Assembly (NCBI GenBank): GCA_963664655.2
Contig: OY761554.1
Span: 3,968,001-4,032,000, forward strand
Origin: Desulfospira sp963664655
Lineage (GTDB): Bacteria > Desulfobacterota > Desulfobacteria > Desulfobacterales > Desulfobacteraceae
Reading direction: 5' to 3'
Length of the DNA stretch: 64,000 bases
The stretch's first letter is position 1; each line of letters begins with the position of its first letter. The notes beneath the pieces were generated by a model. That model saw nothing but the letters and a program-made list of their open reading frames with translations, made no database searches and was not told the DNA's origin. Position numbers and translations under genes: made by a program. Shown here in pieces: positions 9,259 through 18,009 of this stretch.

Positions 9259-9978
9259 ATGATGATCCAGGGGATTGACCATACGGCGGTGATCGTTGCC
9301 GGAGGAAGCGGCAAACGGATGGGGGCGCCTGTCAAGAAGCAGTTTATGGCCCTGGAGGGAATGCCGGTCCTTTCCCGTACCCTGGCGTTGTTTGATTCCC
9401 ATGAAGCCATCAGCCGGATCGTCCTTGTGGTGCCCGAAGGCGACATGGCCTATTGCCGGGAAAAGGTGATCCGTCCGTTTGAATATTCAACCCCTGTCTG
9501 TCTTGTCAAGGGCGGCGATACCCGGCAGGCATCGGTGTATCAGGGACTTGTAAAGGCCGCCAGCAGTTGCACTGAAACGAAAAAAAACATTGTTCTGATC
9601 CATGATGGTGTCCGGCCCTTTGTCCCCGGGAAGCTGATCAATGATTGTATCCATACGGCCCGGCAAACGGGCGGCTGTATCCCTGTCCTTGAGCTTACCG
9701 ATACCATTAAACAGCTTGATTCGGATCGTAAGATTGAGAAAACCCTTGACAGAAGCCGGCTGTTCAGGGCCCAGACTCCCCAGGCGTTCCGGCTTGACCT
9801 GATCCTTACGGCCTTTGACCACGCCCGGAAAACCGGCTTTTTAGGGACAGACGATGCCTCTATCATGGAACATGCCGGATTACCCGTTTCAACGATACCG
9901 GGAAGCCCCAGGAATATCAAGCTGACCACCCCTGATGACCTGCTCATGGCCAGGCTGTTTTTGGAAACAAAAACTTAA
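9259..9978 (+). CDS. ispD: 2-C-methyl-D-erythritol 4-phosphate cytidylyltransferase
   Basis: A 239-residue IspD, third step of the MEP isoprenoid pathway (CTP + MEP to CDP-ME). The nucleotide-binding P-loop-like motif AVIVAGGSGKRMG is at residues 10-22; further family motifs are IHDGVRPF, FRAQTPQAF and TDDASIME. The ATG at 9259 or the adjacent ATG at 9262 is preceded by GGGAGGGG. Not fused to IspF. A 218-base gap follows with no convincing terminator or gene. Confidence 0.95.
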   Translation: MMIQGIDHTAVIVAGGSGKRMGAPVKKQFMALEGMPVLSRTLALFDSHEAISRIVLVVPEGDMAYCREKVIRPFEYSTPVCLVKGGDTRQASVYQGLVKAASSCTETKKNIVLIHDGVRPFVPGKLINDCIHTARQTGGCIPVLELTDTIKQLDSDRKIEKTLDRSRLFRAQTPQAFRLDLILTAFDHARKTGFLGTDDASIMEHAGLPVSTIPGSPRNIKLTTPDDLLMARLFLETKT

Positions 9979-10196
9979 GTCATTTTCCGGACAGTCGATA
10001 TCTTTTTTTAGGCGATCCATAATGCTGCGGGGAATTTGGGGTTTACTTTAATTTTGAATTGTGCCACAGTATTGACTCAACATCTATAAAGGAATTCGTC
10101 TCCGGTCGATTAGGCAGTTCTTTTAGTATCGGCGTTTAATCGGGGAAAGGATAACTAACCAAATCATCTTTATCCACGCTTACTGGAGGTAACTCA

Positions 10197-11135
10197 ATGG
10201 CGGACAAACCGGCTATTAAAATTGGCTATCTGAAAATTACAGACCATTTAATTCTGGGTGTTACAGACCTTAAACTCAAAAAAGGCATGGAAACCTTTGA
10301 GCATTGTACCCTTGAGCCGGTGGTGAAAAACGGCTGGAATGAAGTTGCCGATGCCCTTTCTGTCAAGTCCCTTGACGGCGCCCTGGTCCTGGCCCCTACC
10401 GCCATGGACTTGTTTAAGTCCGGTGTGGATTTAAAGCTGCTGCTGTTTGCCCATAAATCCGGCAGCATCCTGGTCAAAAGCAAAAAGGCCCACATTGAAA
10501 CCATTGAGGATTTCAAGGGCAAAACCGTATTGATTCCTTATCAGCTTTCCATCCATAACATGCTGTTTCACCAGCTTCTTTCCGAAAAAGGCCTGAAACC
10601 TGGCCGGGCCACGGATTCCGGGGTTGACGTTATTCTTGAAGTGGTGGCCCCGTTTCAGATGCCCGAGGCCATTGAATACGACGATGATGGGGAAATCGGC
10701 GGGTTTATTGTGGCTGAACCCTTTGGCTCCCAGGTGATTGCCCAGGGCCACGGCGAAGAGTTCTGTCTTTCAAAAGACCTGTGGCCGGGCCATCCCTGCT
10801 GCGTTTTTGTCATGCGCACGGAAGTCATTGAAAAATATCCTGAAGCCATTCAGGAAATCTGCACCAGCTTTGTCCGATCCGGACTTGCCATTGACGATCA
10901 GCCAGGCCCCGCAGCCGTTATCGGCGGAAATTTCCTGTCCCAGGACAAGGATGTCATTCAAAAGGTGCTCACCGAGCCCCCGGACCGGATCCTTACCGGT
11001 GAACTCTTTCCGGTTAAAGCGGATTTGGACCGGATCCAGAAGTACATGATGGATGAAATGAAGATTATGACCAGCCTGATTGACCTGGATAAGTTTGTGG
11101 ATACACGGTTTGCCGAAAAAGCCGGCGCCAAATAG
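10197..11135 (+). CDS. NMT1/SsuA-like ABC substrate-binding protein lacking a signal peptide
   Basis: A 312-residue protein with the periplasmic-binding-protein type II fold of the nitrate/sulfonate/taurine (NrtA/SsuA/NMT1) family: an IKIGYL opening strand, ALSVKSLDGALVLAPTAMDL hinge region, and IEDFKGKTVLIPYQLS lobe crossover. The N-terminus MADKPAIKIGYLKITDH has no hydrophobic signal sequence or lipobox, so it may be cytoplasmic, perhaps a ligand sensor or binding-domain relic. GGAGG precedes the ATG. No permease or ATPase gene is adjacent, unlike a normal transporter operon. Confidence 0.8.
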   Translation: MADKPAIKIGYLKITDHLILGVTDLKLKKGMETFEHCTLEPVVKNGWNEVADALSVKSLDGALVLAPTAMDLFKSGVDLKLLLFAHKSGSILVKSKKAHIETIEDFKGKTVLIPYQLSIHNMLFHQLLSEKGLKPGRATDSGVDVILEVVAPFQMPEAIEYDDDGEIGGFIVAEPFGSQVIAQGHGEEFCLSKDLWPGHPCCVFVMRTEVIEKYPEAIQEICTSFVRSGLAIDDQPGPAAVIGGNFLSQDKDVIQKVLTEPPDRILTGELFPVKADLDRIQKYMMDEMKIMTSLIDLDKFVDTRFAEKAGAK

Positions 11136-11157
11136 CCGCTTCTTTTTCAAGCGGCTG
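11132..11157. terminator. Hairpin between convergent genes
   Basis: AGCCGCTT-CTTTTTC-AAGCGGCT spans the 11-base gap between the binding-protein gene and the convergent MerR-like gene and overlaps both stop regions. It could serve both strands, but no long U tract follows. Confidence 0.45.
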
Positions 11158-12598
11158 AGTCGATAAACCGGTAAATCTGTTCCAACGCCTTGATGCTCCA
11201 TTGGGCTTTTCCGGAAAGGGTGGGAACCTCATCCTTGTTCAGCCGGTCTGTGGCCTCCTGCGCACTGGAACCGTCGGACTTAAGCTGTAGAATAATTTTC
11301 ATGACCGCTGCCTTATAAGCCTCTAAATTTTCCTTGGGGGTAATATCCGGTTTTAAAGAGGGGGGGGATATGTCCTTGGCAAGGGCGCTCAGATCGTCCA
11401 TGGGCTGGGCTGGGGCATCTGGCGGCACCTGTTGCCGGGGCACCTCATCAATCAGTTTGGACAGGTCATCCTGCTCCGTTGTCCCGGCAGGGTTCATTTG
11501 CGTATCAATGAGCAGGGACAGATTGTCCTGATCTTTCGTTGCTTTATCACCTTCATCAATAAGCTGTGACAGATCGTCCATGTCCTGAATGCCGGACGTT
11601 GAGGCCTCAACGTCAATCAATGCTGACAGGTTGTCGGTTTCTATGGCAGGGCCGGGTTCAGCGGCCCGGGTGTCGATCAGGCTTGCCAGGTCATCCATAT
11701 CTGAGGCGGGTGCAGACGCCTGGTCTTTTGGGTCATCAACCAGAAGGGACAGATCATCCAGTGCCGTTCCCCGGGGCCCGGGATCCAGGAGCCGGTTTAA
11801 ATCATCCATGGGGACTGGTTCGCCCTGGGGGGCATTGTCCGGTGTTTCATCAAACAGCATGGATAAATCGTCAGTATCCAGGGGAGGGTGCTCTTTAATT
11901 AGGCTTGACAGGTCGTCAAGGACCATCTTGTTTTCAAGGGCGTTGGCCTCATCGCCGGTAAAATCAGGGGAATCTGAATCACCCGTCTCCCCGGGCAGGA
12001 CATGGGGTTTTGAAACATCAATGGGGTCCATTTCAGGGAAACGGTCATCACAAATAAGAGAATCCGCTGCATGATGCGCGATTTTGATCATTTCAGGGTC
12101 CTGGACCTTGAGCCGGTTCATTTCCTGAAGGGCATTGGCGATATTGTTCATGGCAAAGGCTTTTTTCTCTTCTGCATCGGCCCTTTTTTCAATGGCCACT
12201 GCCTTTCGTTCCTCTGCCGCTGCCCTTTTCTCGTGGGCCAGGGCAATTCTTTCCTGTTGCCGGCTGATGTCGTTAAACAAATCCTTGATCAGTTTAAGGC
12301 CGTCCGGACTGACCCTGATGTCTTCATTAGACAGCCGGTCAAACGCCGGGGCCGTTTCTTTTTGGTCTAACTTTCTGGAAAGCTCCTGTTCAATGTTGGA
12401 TGGCAGTTTGCCTGAATCAATATCGGTTTTGATTTTTATCAGCAACGGAACCGTATCCGGCGGAAACACCGGATAACCATTGGATAACTCAGGAGACAGA
12501 AAGGCTTCAAACCGTTTGAGCAAAAATTTGGTAAACGTGGTGCCGGTATTTAATTCCCTGGAAATGTCTTTTATAGATAAAAAATTTTCCTGGACCAT
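11147..12598 (-). CDS. MerR-like HTH protein with ten DDLSxLID repeats
   Basis: A 483-residue protein. Residues 1-~70 resemble a MerR-type winged helix (FLSIKDISRELNTG, then KIKTDIDSGKLPSNIEQEL). Residues ~105-160 are an Ala/Glu/Lys coiled coil (RAAAEERKAVAIEKRADAEE). Residues ~225-425 are acidic and contain ten spaced copies of a short motif, consensus (M/L/T/Q)DDLSxLID, separated by variable Pro/Ala/Gly linkers. The last ~60 residues form a helical domain (LEAYKAAVMKIILQLKSDG) suggesting a small bundle. GGGAG precedes the ATG. Function unknown; the repeats look like linear docking sites. Confidence 0.75.
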   Translation of the reverse strand: MVQENFLSIKDISRELNTGTTFTKFLLKRFEAFLSPELSNGYPVFPPDTVPLLIKIKTDIDSGKLPSNIEQELSRKLDQKETAPAFDRLSNEDIRVSPDGLKLIKDLFNDISRQQERIALAHEKRAAAEERKAVAIEKRADAEEKKAFAMNNIANALQEMNRLKVQDPEMIKIAHHAADSLICDDRFPEMDPIDVSKPHVLPGETGDSDSPDFTGDEANALENKMVLDDLSSLIKEHPPLDTDDLSMLFDETPDNAPQGEPVPMDDLNRLLDPGPRGTALDDLSLLVDDPKDQASAPASDMDDLASLIDTRAAEPGPAIETDNLSALIDVEASTSGIQDMDDLSQLIDEGDKATKDQDNLSLLIDTQMNPAGTTEQDDLSKLIDEVPRQQVPPDAPAQPMDDLSALAKDISPPSLKPDITPKENLEAYKAAVMKIILQLKSDGSSAQEATDRLNKDEVPTLSGKAQWSIKALEQIYRFIDSAA

Positions 12599-12693
12599 AT
12601 CTCCCTCGGATTATTTGACTGTTGCATAATAATTCTTTGGCTGAAGGCCGTCACCCATATTATTTATCATACCTGCTGTCAGAAGTGAATATA

Positions 12694-12779
12694 AACCGTC
12701 ACGGACGGCTTGGATTATCCAACCAGGAACCGCAGACAACGACAAATGAAAGTCTTCTCAGAACGTTGGTGAGACTTTC
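12694..12779 (-). repeat. Dispersed ~85-bp element, copy B1
   Basis: Reads AACCGTCACGGACGGCTTGG at its left end and closes with GAGACTTTCA. It is almost identical to the next copy and is the reverse complement of copies A and C. Confidence 0.85.
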
Positions 12780-12783
12780 ATCC

Positions 12784-12870
12784 AAACCGTCACGGACGGC
12801 TTGGATTATCCAACCAGGAACCGCAGACAACGACAAATGAAAGTCTTTTCAGCTTGTTAATGAGACTTTC
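12784..12870 (-). repeat. Dispersed ~85-bp element, copy B2 (tandem)
   Basis: Follows B1 after four bases. The first ~65 bases are identical to B1; differences are confined to the end near the GAAAGTCT stem, as expected of a recent tandem duplication. Confidence 0.85.
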
Positions 12871-12889
12871 CTATAAAAACCAAAATGAA

Positions 12890-12918
12890 TTGACACAGGA
12901 AATTTAAAAGTCTATTTT
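12890..12918 (+). promoter_or_regulatory. Sigma-70-type promoter for the prkA operon
   Basis: TTGACA (12890-12895), 17-base spacer, TATTTT (12913-12918), same -10 sequence and spacing as the hisB promoter. No sigma-54 element was found here although enterobacterial yeaGH is NtrC/sigma-54 dependent. Confidence 0.55.
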
Positions 12919-13082
12919 AAATTTTAAAGCTGCTGTTCGTTTTCAAATATTAACCAAATGCATCTTGGGGATGGAAATGGTCTTAGGGCAGCCCTTCAGA
13001 ACCTTTAATTATCAAGTTCATTTCCTAACGTTTTTGACTGGCAGCACTCTTTTCCTTTTAGCTGCCGTTAAAGGGGGATAAA

Positions 13083-15146
13083 ATGGCAGTGAAATCCAAT
13101 CCTAAAAGTTTAACCGATCACGTCAATGCTGTAAAAAAAGGCAGCCGCAGATTTGAAGACGCCTTTCAGGGGGTGTCGCGAATGATCCTGGACGCAGGAA
13201 TTCGCAAGGTCACGGTCAAGGGGAAAACCACTTACCAGTTTGACCTGTTCAGCCAGGGGAAAAAGCATCTGGTGGGAATGTACGATGAAATCAACTCCTT
13301 TGTCTCCTTTGTCAAGGATGCCTCAGAAGGGGGCTCGTCCCGGGAAATGGCCTTTGTGCTGGTCGGGGAGCCCGGCAACGGCAAAACCTTTTTTGTGGAG
13401 TACCTGTGTTCCCGGTACAGGGAGTTTCTAAGTGTCCCTGAAAACCGGAAATACACCTTTAAATTCATTAATCTGGATCAGCTGGGGGGATACGGTAAGA
13501 TTAATTTCATTGAATCTCAGACTTATGAAGATCCCATGATCATGGCCATGAACCTGGAAGAAACCAAAGATAAATCACGGGATCTTCTGGCCAAAAAATT
13601 TAAATTTACCAATGATGCCTTAGAAGTTCTTTATAATAATTATCGCCCTCTGGGGGCCTGCTCGGCTTATATCTGGAACCAGATCCGGGAAATATGCGAC
13701 GGGGATCTGACCAAGATGCTCTCTTTTGTTGAAATTACGCCGGTTCCCTTAATTGAGAGTCTGGGCACCATTACCGGGAAATATCCGGCCAAGGACAAGA
13801 TTACATCCTCTGCTGTGGATCTCATGGGCGAGGAATCTATTCAGCGCCTGCTTCATATTTCCGATTCCAACAACCCCTACCGGTTTGATCTAAGGCGGGG
13901 AGCCCTGGCCCGGGTGGCGGGCGGGGGAATTCATTTCAGCGACGAAATTTATAAAAATAAAAAAGACCTGGTCCAGGTCTATCTTGGGGTTATCCAGAAC
14001 CGGATGATAGAACTTGACGGGTTTAAGTGGCCCATTGACACCCTGATTATCGCCACCTCCAATAATTCGGAATTTGATACCTTCTTGTCGGAAAGGGAAG
14101 AAGCCCCCATTATTGACCGGTGCCGGATCTGTTATGTGGCCCATAACACGGATTACAAAATCCAGCGAACCCTCACCGAATACGCCATTGGGGCGGACAC
14201 AAAACGGTCTTTGGACCAGGAAATTCTTCACCAGGACCCCAATTTGAATTATGCGGCCTCTGTGGGCGTGGTCTTAACTAGGCTGCCCCGGTCAGACAAA
14301 CTGACCCCGGTTGAGACCATGAAACTGGCAGCCGGTGAAGTGGCCGGGGAAAAGAGCTTAAAAACCCTGGCCGAACTTATTGACACCTTAAACCAGGACA
14401 CGGATATCACCAAGCGGTTCGGCCAGAAAGGCTTAGGACAGCGAAATCTTGGCCGGGCCGTCCAGCTGCTGCTTGAAAGCTCTGAGACCAATGAGGGCAA
14501 ATGCATGTTTGCCTTGGATATTTTCAATGCCCTGGAACGAACGGTCCTGGATTATGTTCATGAGCCCGCTGACCGGGCCAAATTCATGGAAGACCTTAAA
14601 ATAGCCCGGGGCCTTTACAGGGAACGGATCATGACCGAGATGTTCAACGCCTACATGGATGAACCCCTGGCCATTAAAAAAGATGTCCTAAACTACGTGA
14701 ACATGATCATTGGCGTGGATGCCGAGCAGCTGGGCCCTGATATGATGTGGAAGTATAAAGACCCCCAGACCGGGGAGCTCAAAGCCCTTAAAATCGACGA
14801 GCGGTATATCAAAAATGTGGAAGAGCGCCTGGGCCTTAAAACCGAAGAACAGCGGGCCTCCTTTAGAAATTCCATTCGAAAGATATACGGCCAGAAGCTG
14901 TCGGTTGACGCCAACTATGATTTTATGGACAATCTGGAGCTGGTCAAGGCCATTACCGATGTCAGGCTTAAATCCGATATTGCCGGGGCCGGCTCCCTGA
15001 TCGGGGCCCTGGCCAACCGGACCAACGAGGAGAACCAGAAGCTTTACGACCGGATGATCACCACCATGCACGACAAACTCGGGTACTGCCGGACCTGTGC
15101 TCAGAAGACCATTGAATATTTCTGTTCCCAGGAAGACGACAAATAA
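13083..15146 (+). CDS. prkA: PrkA-family serine protein kinase / AAA+ ATPase
   Basis: A 687-residue PrkA (YeaG) homologue. N-terminal AAA+ module with Walker A GEPGNGKT (residues 95-102) and a Walker B-like GGGIHFSDEIYKNK, sensor-like ATSNNSEFD; the C-terminal ~200 residues are the PrkA C-terminal region. Family members are annotated as serine kinases and are linked to starvation and stress responses in enterobacteria and to sporulation in Bacillus. AAGGGGG precedes the ATG. First of four closely spaced genes (PrkA, DUF444, SpoVR, second PrkA-like), consistent with the widely conserved PrkA-YeaH-SpoVR module. Confidence 0.95.
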   Translation: MAVKSNPKSLTDHVNAVKKGSRRFEDAFQGVSRMILDAGIRKVTVKGKTTYQFDLFSQGKKHLVGMYDEINSFVSFVKDASEGGSSREMAFVLVGEPGNGKTFFVEYLCSRYREFLSVPENRKYTFKFINLDQLGGYGKINFIESQTYEDPMIMAMNLEETKDKSRDLLAKKFKFTNDALEVLYNNYRPLGACSAYIWNQIREICDGDLTKMLSFVEITPVPLIESLGTITGKYPAKDKITSSAVDLMGEESIQRLLHISDSNNPYRFDLRRGALARVAGGGIHFSDEIYKNKKDLVQVYLGVIQNRMIELDGFKWPIDTLIIATSNNSEFDTFLSEREEAPIIDRCRICYVAHNTDYKIQRTLTEYAIGADTKRSLDQEILHQDPNLNYAASVGVVLTRLPRSDKLTPVETMKLAAGEVAGEKSLKTLAELIDTLNQDTDITKRFGQKGLGQRNLGRAVQLLLESSETNEGKCMFALDIFNALERTVLDYVHEPADRAKFMEDLKIARGLYRERIMTEMFNAYMDEPLAIKKDVLNYVNMIIGVDAEQLGPDMMWKYKDPQTGELKALKIDERYIKNVEERLGLKTEEQRASFRNSIRKIYGQKLSVDANYDFMDNLELVKAITDVRLKSDIAGAGSLIGALANRTNEENQKLYDRMITTMHDKLGYCRTCAQKTIEYFCSQEDDK

Positions 15147-15161
15147 AACAGGAGGTCTGGC

Positions 15162-16337
15162 ATGACAACCTTGGATGAACTCCTGGAACGGGACAGACAG
15201 CGACGAGAAGACGGGTTTAAACAAAAAATCCGTGTCGGCCGGATCGTTAAGCCCGGCACCGGCGGCAAGGAAAAAATTATTGTGGTCCCCACCACGGTAG
15301 AGGAAAAATTCGTCCATGATGAATTTGATCCGGACCGGGAAAAGGGAGAGGGCGAGCCCGGGGCCGGAACCGGTGACGGAGAAGAAGGTGAGGTCATCGG
15401 GCATCAGCCGGTCCGGCCCGAAGACGGTGACGGCGAGGGCGGTGAAGGGGACGGCGAAGGGCCGGGGGAGGGCCAGGGCGGGGAGCACGAGTTTGAATCC
15501 AATGCCTATGAATTGGGCAAGGTGCTGTCCCAGGACTTTCAGCTGCCCAACCTCCAGGACAAGGGCAAAAAACGGACCCTGGCCCGGTATATTTATGATT
15601 TGACCGACCGGAACCGGGGCGTGGGCCAGGTGCTGGATAAAAAGGCCACTTTAAGAAAAATTGTAGAGACCAATATCAGCCTGGGCAATATTGATGACCC
15701 GGGCGACATTGATTCAACCCGGTTTATTATCTCCCCCCGGGATATGGTTTACCGGATACTGTCCCGGGAAAAGGATTATGAATCCCAGGCCCTGGTCTTT
15801 TTCCTTCGCGATTATTCCGGGTCCATGGGCGGCAAGGTTACCCAGGCCGTTGTGTCCCAGCATGTCATGCTCTATTCCTGGCTGGTCTTTCAATATGAAA
15901 AACAGGTGGAAACCCGGTTTATCCTCCATGACACCGAGGCCCGGGAGGTATCGGATTTTTACAAGTATTATTCCTATAAGGTGGCCGGCGGCACCAAGGT
16001 GTTTACCGCATTCAAGCTGGTCAACGATATTGTGGAAAGAGAAAGCCTGGCAAAAGATTACAATATTTATGTGTTTCACGGCACTGACGGGGATGACTGG
16101 GACCGGGACGGAAAGCAGACCTTAGAAGAAATCGAGAGGATGATGGCCTATGTGGCCAGGGCAGGGATCACCATTGTCCACCACGCCTATGCCGCCAATA
16201 AGGATACCGAGGTGGCCCGATATCTTAAAGCCTCCGGGGTGCTGAAAAGACACGAGAATCTGCTGAAACTGGATATCATGGGAGAGGATGCGGACGATAC
16301 CCGGATTATCCAGGGAATCAAGAATCTAATTAGCTGA
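15162..16337 (+). CDS. DUF444 (YeaH/YhbH) protein
   Basis: A 391-residue DUF444 protein. The N-terminal third has basic residues then a Gly/Glu/Asp-rich low-complexity stretch (about residues 60-110). The C-terminal half is a von Willebrand A-like fold; FLRDYSGSMGG provides a MIDAS-like DxSxS motif. YeaH/YhbH partners PrkA in a stress-signalling system, but the molecular role is not settled. AGGAGG lies just upstream and it begins 15 bases after prkA. Confidence 0.94.
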   Translation: MTTLDELLERDRQRREDGFKQKIRVGRIVKPGTGGKEKIIVVPTTVEEKFVHDEFDPDREKGEGEPGAGTGDGEEGEVIGHQPVRPEDGDGEGGEGDGEGPGEGQGGEHEFESNAYELGKVLSQDFQLPNLQDKGKKRTLARYIYDLTDRNRGVGQVLDKKATLRKIVETNISLGNIDDPGDIDSTRFIISPRDMVYRILSREKDYESQALVFFLRDYSGSMGGKVTQAVVSQHVMLYSWLVFQYEKQVETRFILHDTEAREVSDFYKYYSYKVAGGTKVFTAFKLVNDIVERESLAKDYNIYVFHGTDGDDWDRDGKQTLEEIERMMAYVARAGITIVHHAYAANKDTEVARYLKASGVLKRHENLLKLDIMGEDADDTRIIQGIKNLIS

Positions 16338-16362
16338 GAAAGCCTTTAAAAGCGGGGCAAAT

Positions 16363-18009
16363 ATGGAACTTGTCAGCCAGCACGTCAAAGGAATCATGGA
16401 AGAGTGCAAAGTCCGGGCGCGGGATGCGGGTCTTTCCTTTGACAACGAAAGCCTTGAGTATATTGTTACCAACCGGGACATGATAGAACTGTCTCCAAAG
16501 GTGATGATCCCCACCCTTTATGATTACTGGGTCCATGATGTCAGGGTTCTTTCCGGCAAGGGCATGTACGAGGCGTATCCGTCCAACCCCTATGAAACCG
16601 TCATCAATACCCGGCCGGCCATTTCCTATTACAATGACAACAACCCGGACTGGCTCAATGTCATGATTTTTTATCATGTTCTGGGCCATATCGATTTTTT
16701 TCAGAACAATATTTTTTTTAAAAATACCTGGGACATTGACCTTACCGGACAGGCCTTAGCCGACAAGCGGATGATTGCCCTGCTGCGGTCTGAAAAGGGG
16801 CGGTGGGTGGATTATGCCATTGAGTTCTCAAGGGGAATCGACAACCTTGTGGGGTATCACCATCAGCTTAACCGGATTTTTACAAAGGAAACCGAACATA
16901 AACTGACCCGGACAGACTATTACTTTGATGTGTTTTTACAGACCGTCAAACAACTGCCCCACAATATTTACTTAAAGGAAATCAACCGCCACAACCAGTG
17001 CCGGAAAGATAACACTGACTTTTTCGACCAGGTGACCGGCCAGTATCCCGAATTTGAGGAAATGTATAAAAAGGCCCTTGAATCAAAGGAAGAGCCCGAA
17101 CTGGATGTGATGGAGTATATCCTGCGGTATTCGCCGTTTCTCAAGCAGGAGGAAAACGAATGGATTAAAACCGTGATCCAGATCGTTAGGAACACTTCGC
17201 TTTATTTTCAGCCCCAGATCAGAAGCAAGATCATGAACGAGGGATGGGCCAGCTACTGGCATGACCGGCTGTTCAGAAACGATGAGCGGATCCGGGGGCA
17301 TGAAGCGGATTATGCCAAGGTCAATGCCGCGGTCACCTCGCTTCCCAAGGTGGGGCTTAACCCCTATGCCTTGGGGTTGAGAATGTTCCAGCATATCCGG
17401 GACATGGAAAACAAGGGCCGCTACGACCTTGAGTACAGCCGTCTCAATGATGAAAAGGCCCGGCAAACCTATGATAACAGCAAAAAGACCGGGGATGATC
17501 TGATGTTCAAGATCCGGGAAAACATGAATGACTTTACCTTTGTCAATACCTATATGGACCAGGAAATGGTGTCCAAACACCGGCTGTTTGTCACAGGAAA
17601 ACGGTTTTTACAGGATAAAATGGTATGGGAATATTATATTAAATCCAAGAAAGCCCAGGACTTTAAGCAGATGATCATCAACACCCTGTACCACCCCCCC
17701 CATATCCGGGTGGACAAGAAAAAAAGTGTCAAGGGTGCGCTTTGCCTGGACCATAAATTTGAGGGCAAACCCTTAAAGATTGATTATATCGAAAACACCA
17801 TGGTGGGCATTGAATATCTGTGGGGCGGTCCGGTTTATTTAGAGACCTGTGAACCGGTTGCGGTTTCCAAGACCGAAACCAGCACCTACGTTAATTTCTG
17901 GGATCCGGTGGCACCGGCACCGGACAGCGAATCCCCCCAAAATAAATTCCAATGGAAACGCATGCGGTATGTCATGGAGAATCGTAAACTGCATAAACGG
18001 GAGCTGTGA
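16363..18009 (+). CDS. SpoVR family protein
   Basis: A 548-residue SpoVR/YcgB homologue. The family motifs NPYETVINTRPAISYYND, the conserved HVLGHIDFF His cluster (about residues 105-113) and NEGWASYWHDRL are present; the His/Glu pattern suggests a metal site, though no activity is established. In Bacillus SpoVR affects spore cortex; in non-sporulating bacteria it travels with PrkA and YeaH. It starts 25 bases after the DUF444 gene and its stop touches the next gene. Confidence 0.94.
   Translation: MELVSQHVKGIMEECKVRARDAGLSFDNESLEYIVTNRDMIELSPKVMIPTLYDYWVHDVRVLSGKGMYEAYPSNPYETVINTRPAISYYNDNNPDWLNVMIFYHVLGHIDFFQNNIFFKNTWDIDLTGQALADKRMIALLRSEKGRWVDYAIEFSRGIDNLVGYHHQLNRIFTKETEHKLTRTDYYFDVFLQTVKQLPHNIYLKEINRHNQCRKDNTDFFDQVTGQYPEFEEMYKKALESKEEPELDVMEYILRYSPFLKQEENEWIKTVIQIVRNTSLYFQPQIRSKIMNEGWASYWHDRLFRNDERIRGHEADYAKVNAAVTSLPKVGLNPYALGLRMFQHIRDMENKGRYDLEYSRLNDEKARQTYDNSKKTGDDLMFKIRENMNDFTFVNTYMDQEMVSKHRLFVTGKRFLQDKMVWEYYIKSKKAQDFKQMIINTLYHPPHIRVDKKKSVKGALCLDHKFEGKPLKIDYIENTMVGIEYLWGGPVYLETCEPVAVSKTETSTYVNFWDPVAPAPDSESPQNKFQWKRMRYVMENRKLHKREL

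Larger units (their letters stand above)
12599..13082. other. Intergenic region with tandem repeat elements and prkA promoter
   Basis: 484 bases with no credible gene. Two tandem copies of the 85-bp element occupy 12694-12870; a promoter at 12890-12918 precedes a 165-base leader to prkA. The 72-codon open frame at 12622-12840 reads straight through the repeats and is rejected. Confidence 0.7.

Noticed and set aside
12622..12840. 72-codon plus-strand open frame
   Set aside because: It reads through the two tandem 85-bp repeats, has no ribosome site, and the protein simply repeats itself as the DNA does.
12599..13082. Sigma-54 promoter for the prkA operon
   Set aside because: The best match (TGGCAGCACTCTTTTC) lacks the -12 GC; a 17-spaced TTGACA/TATTTT fits better.
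14688..15488. 266-codon minus-strand open frame
   Set aside because: Antisense across the prkA/DUF444 junction; length arises from the GC-rich Gly/Glu stretch of DUF444.
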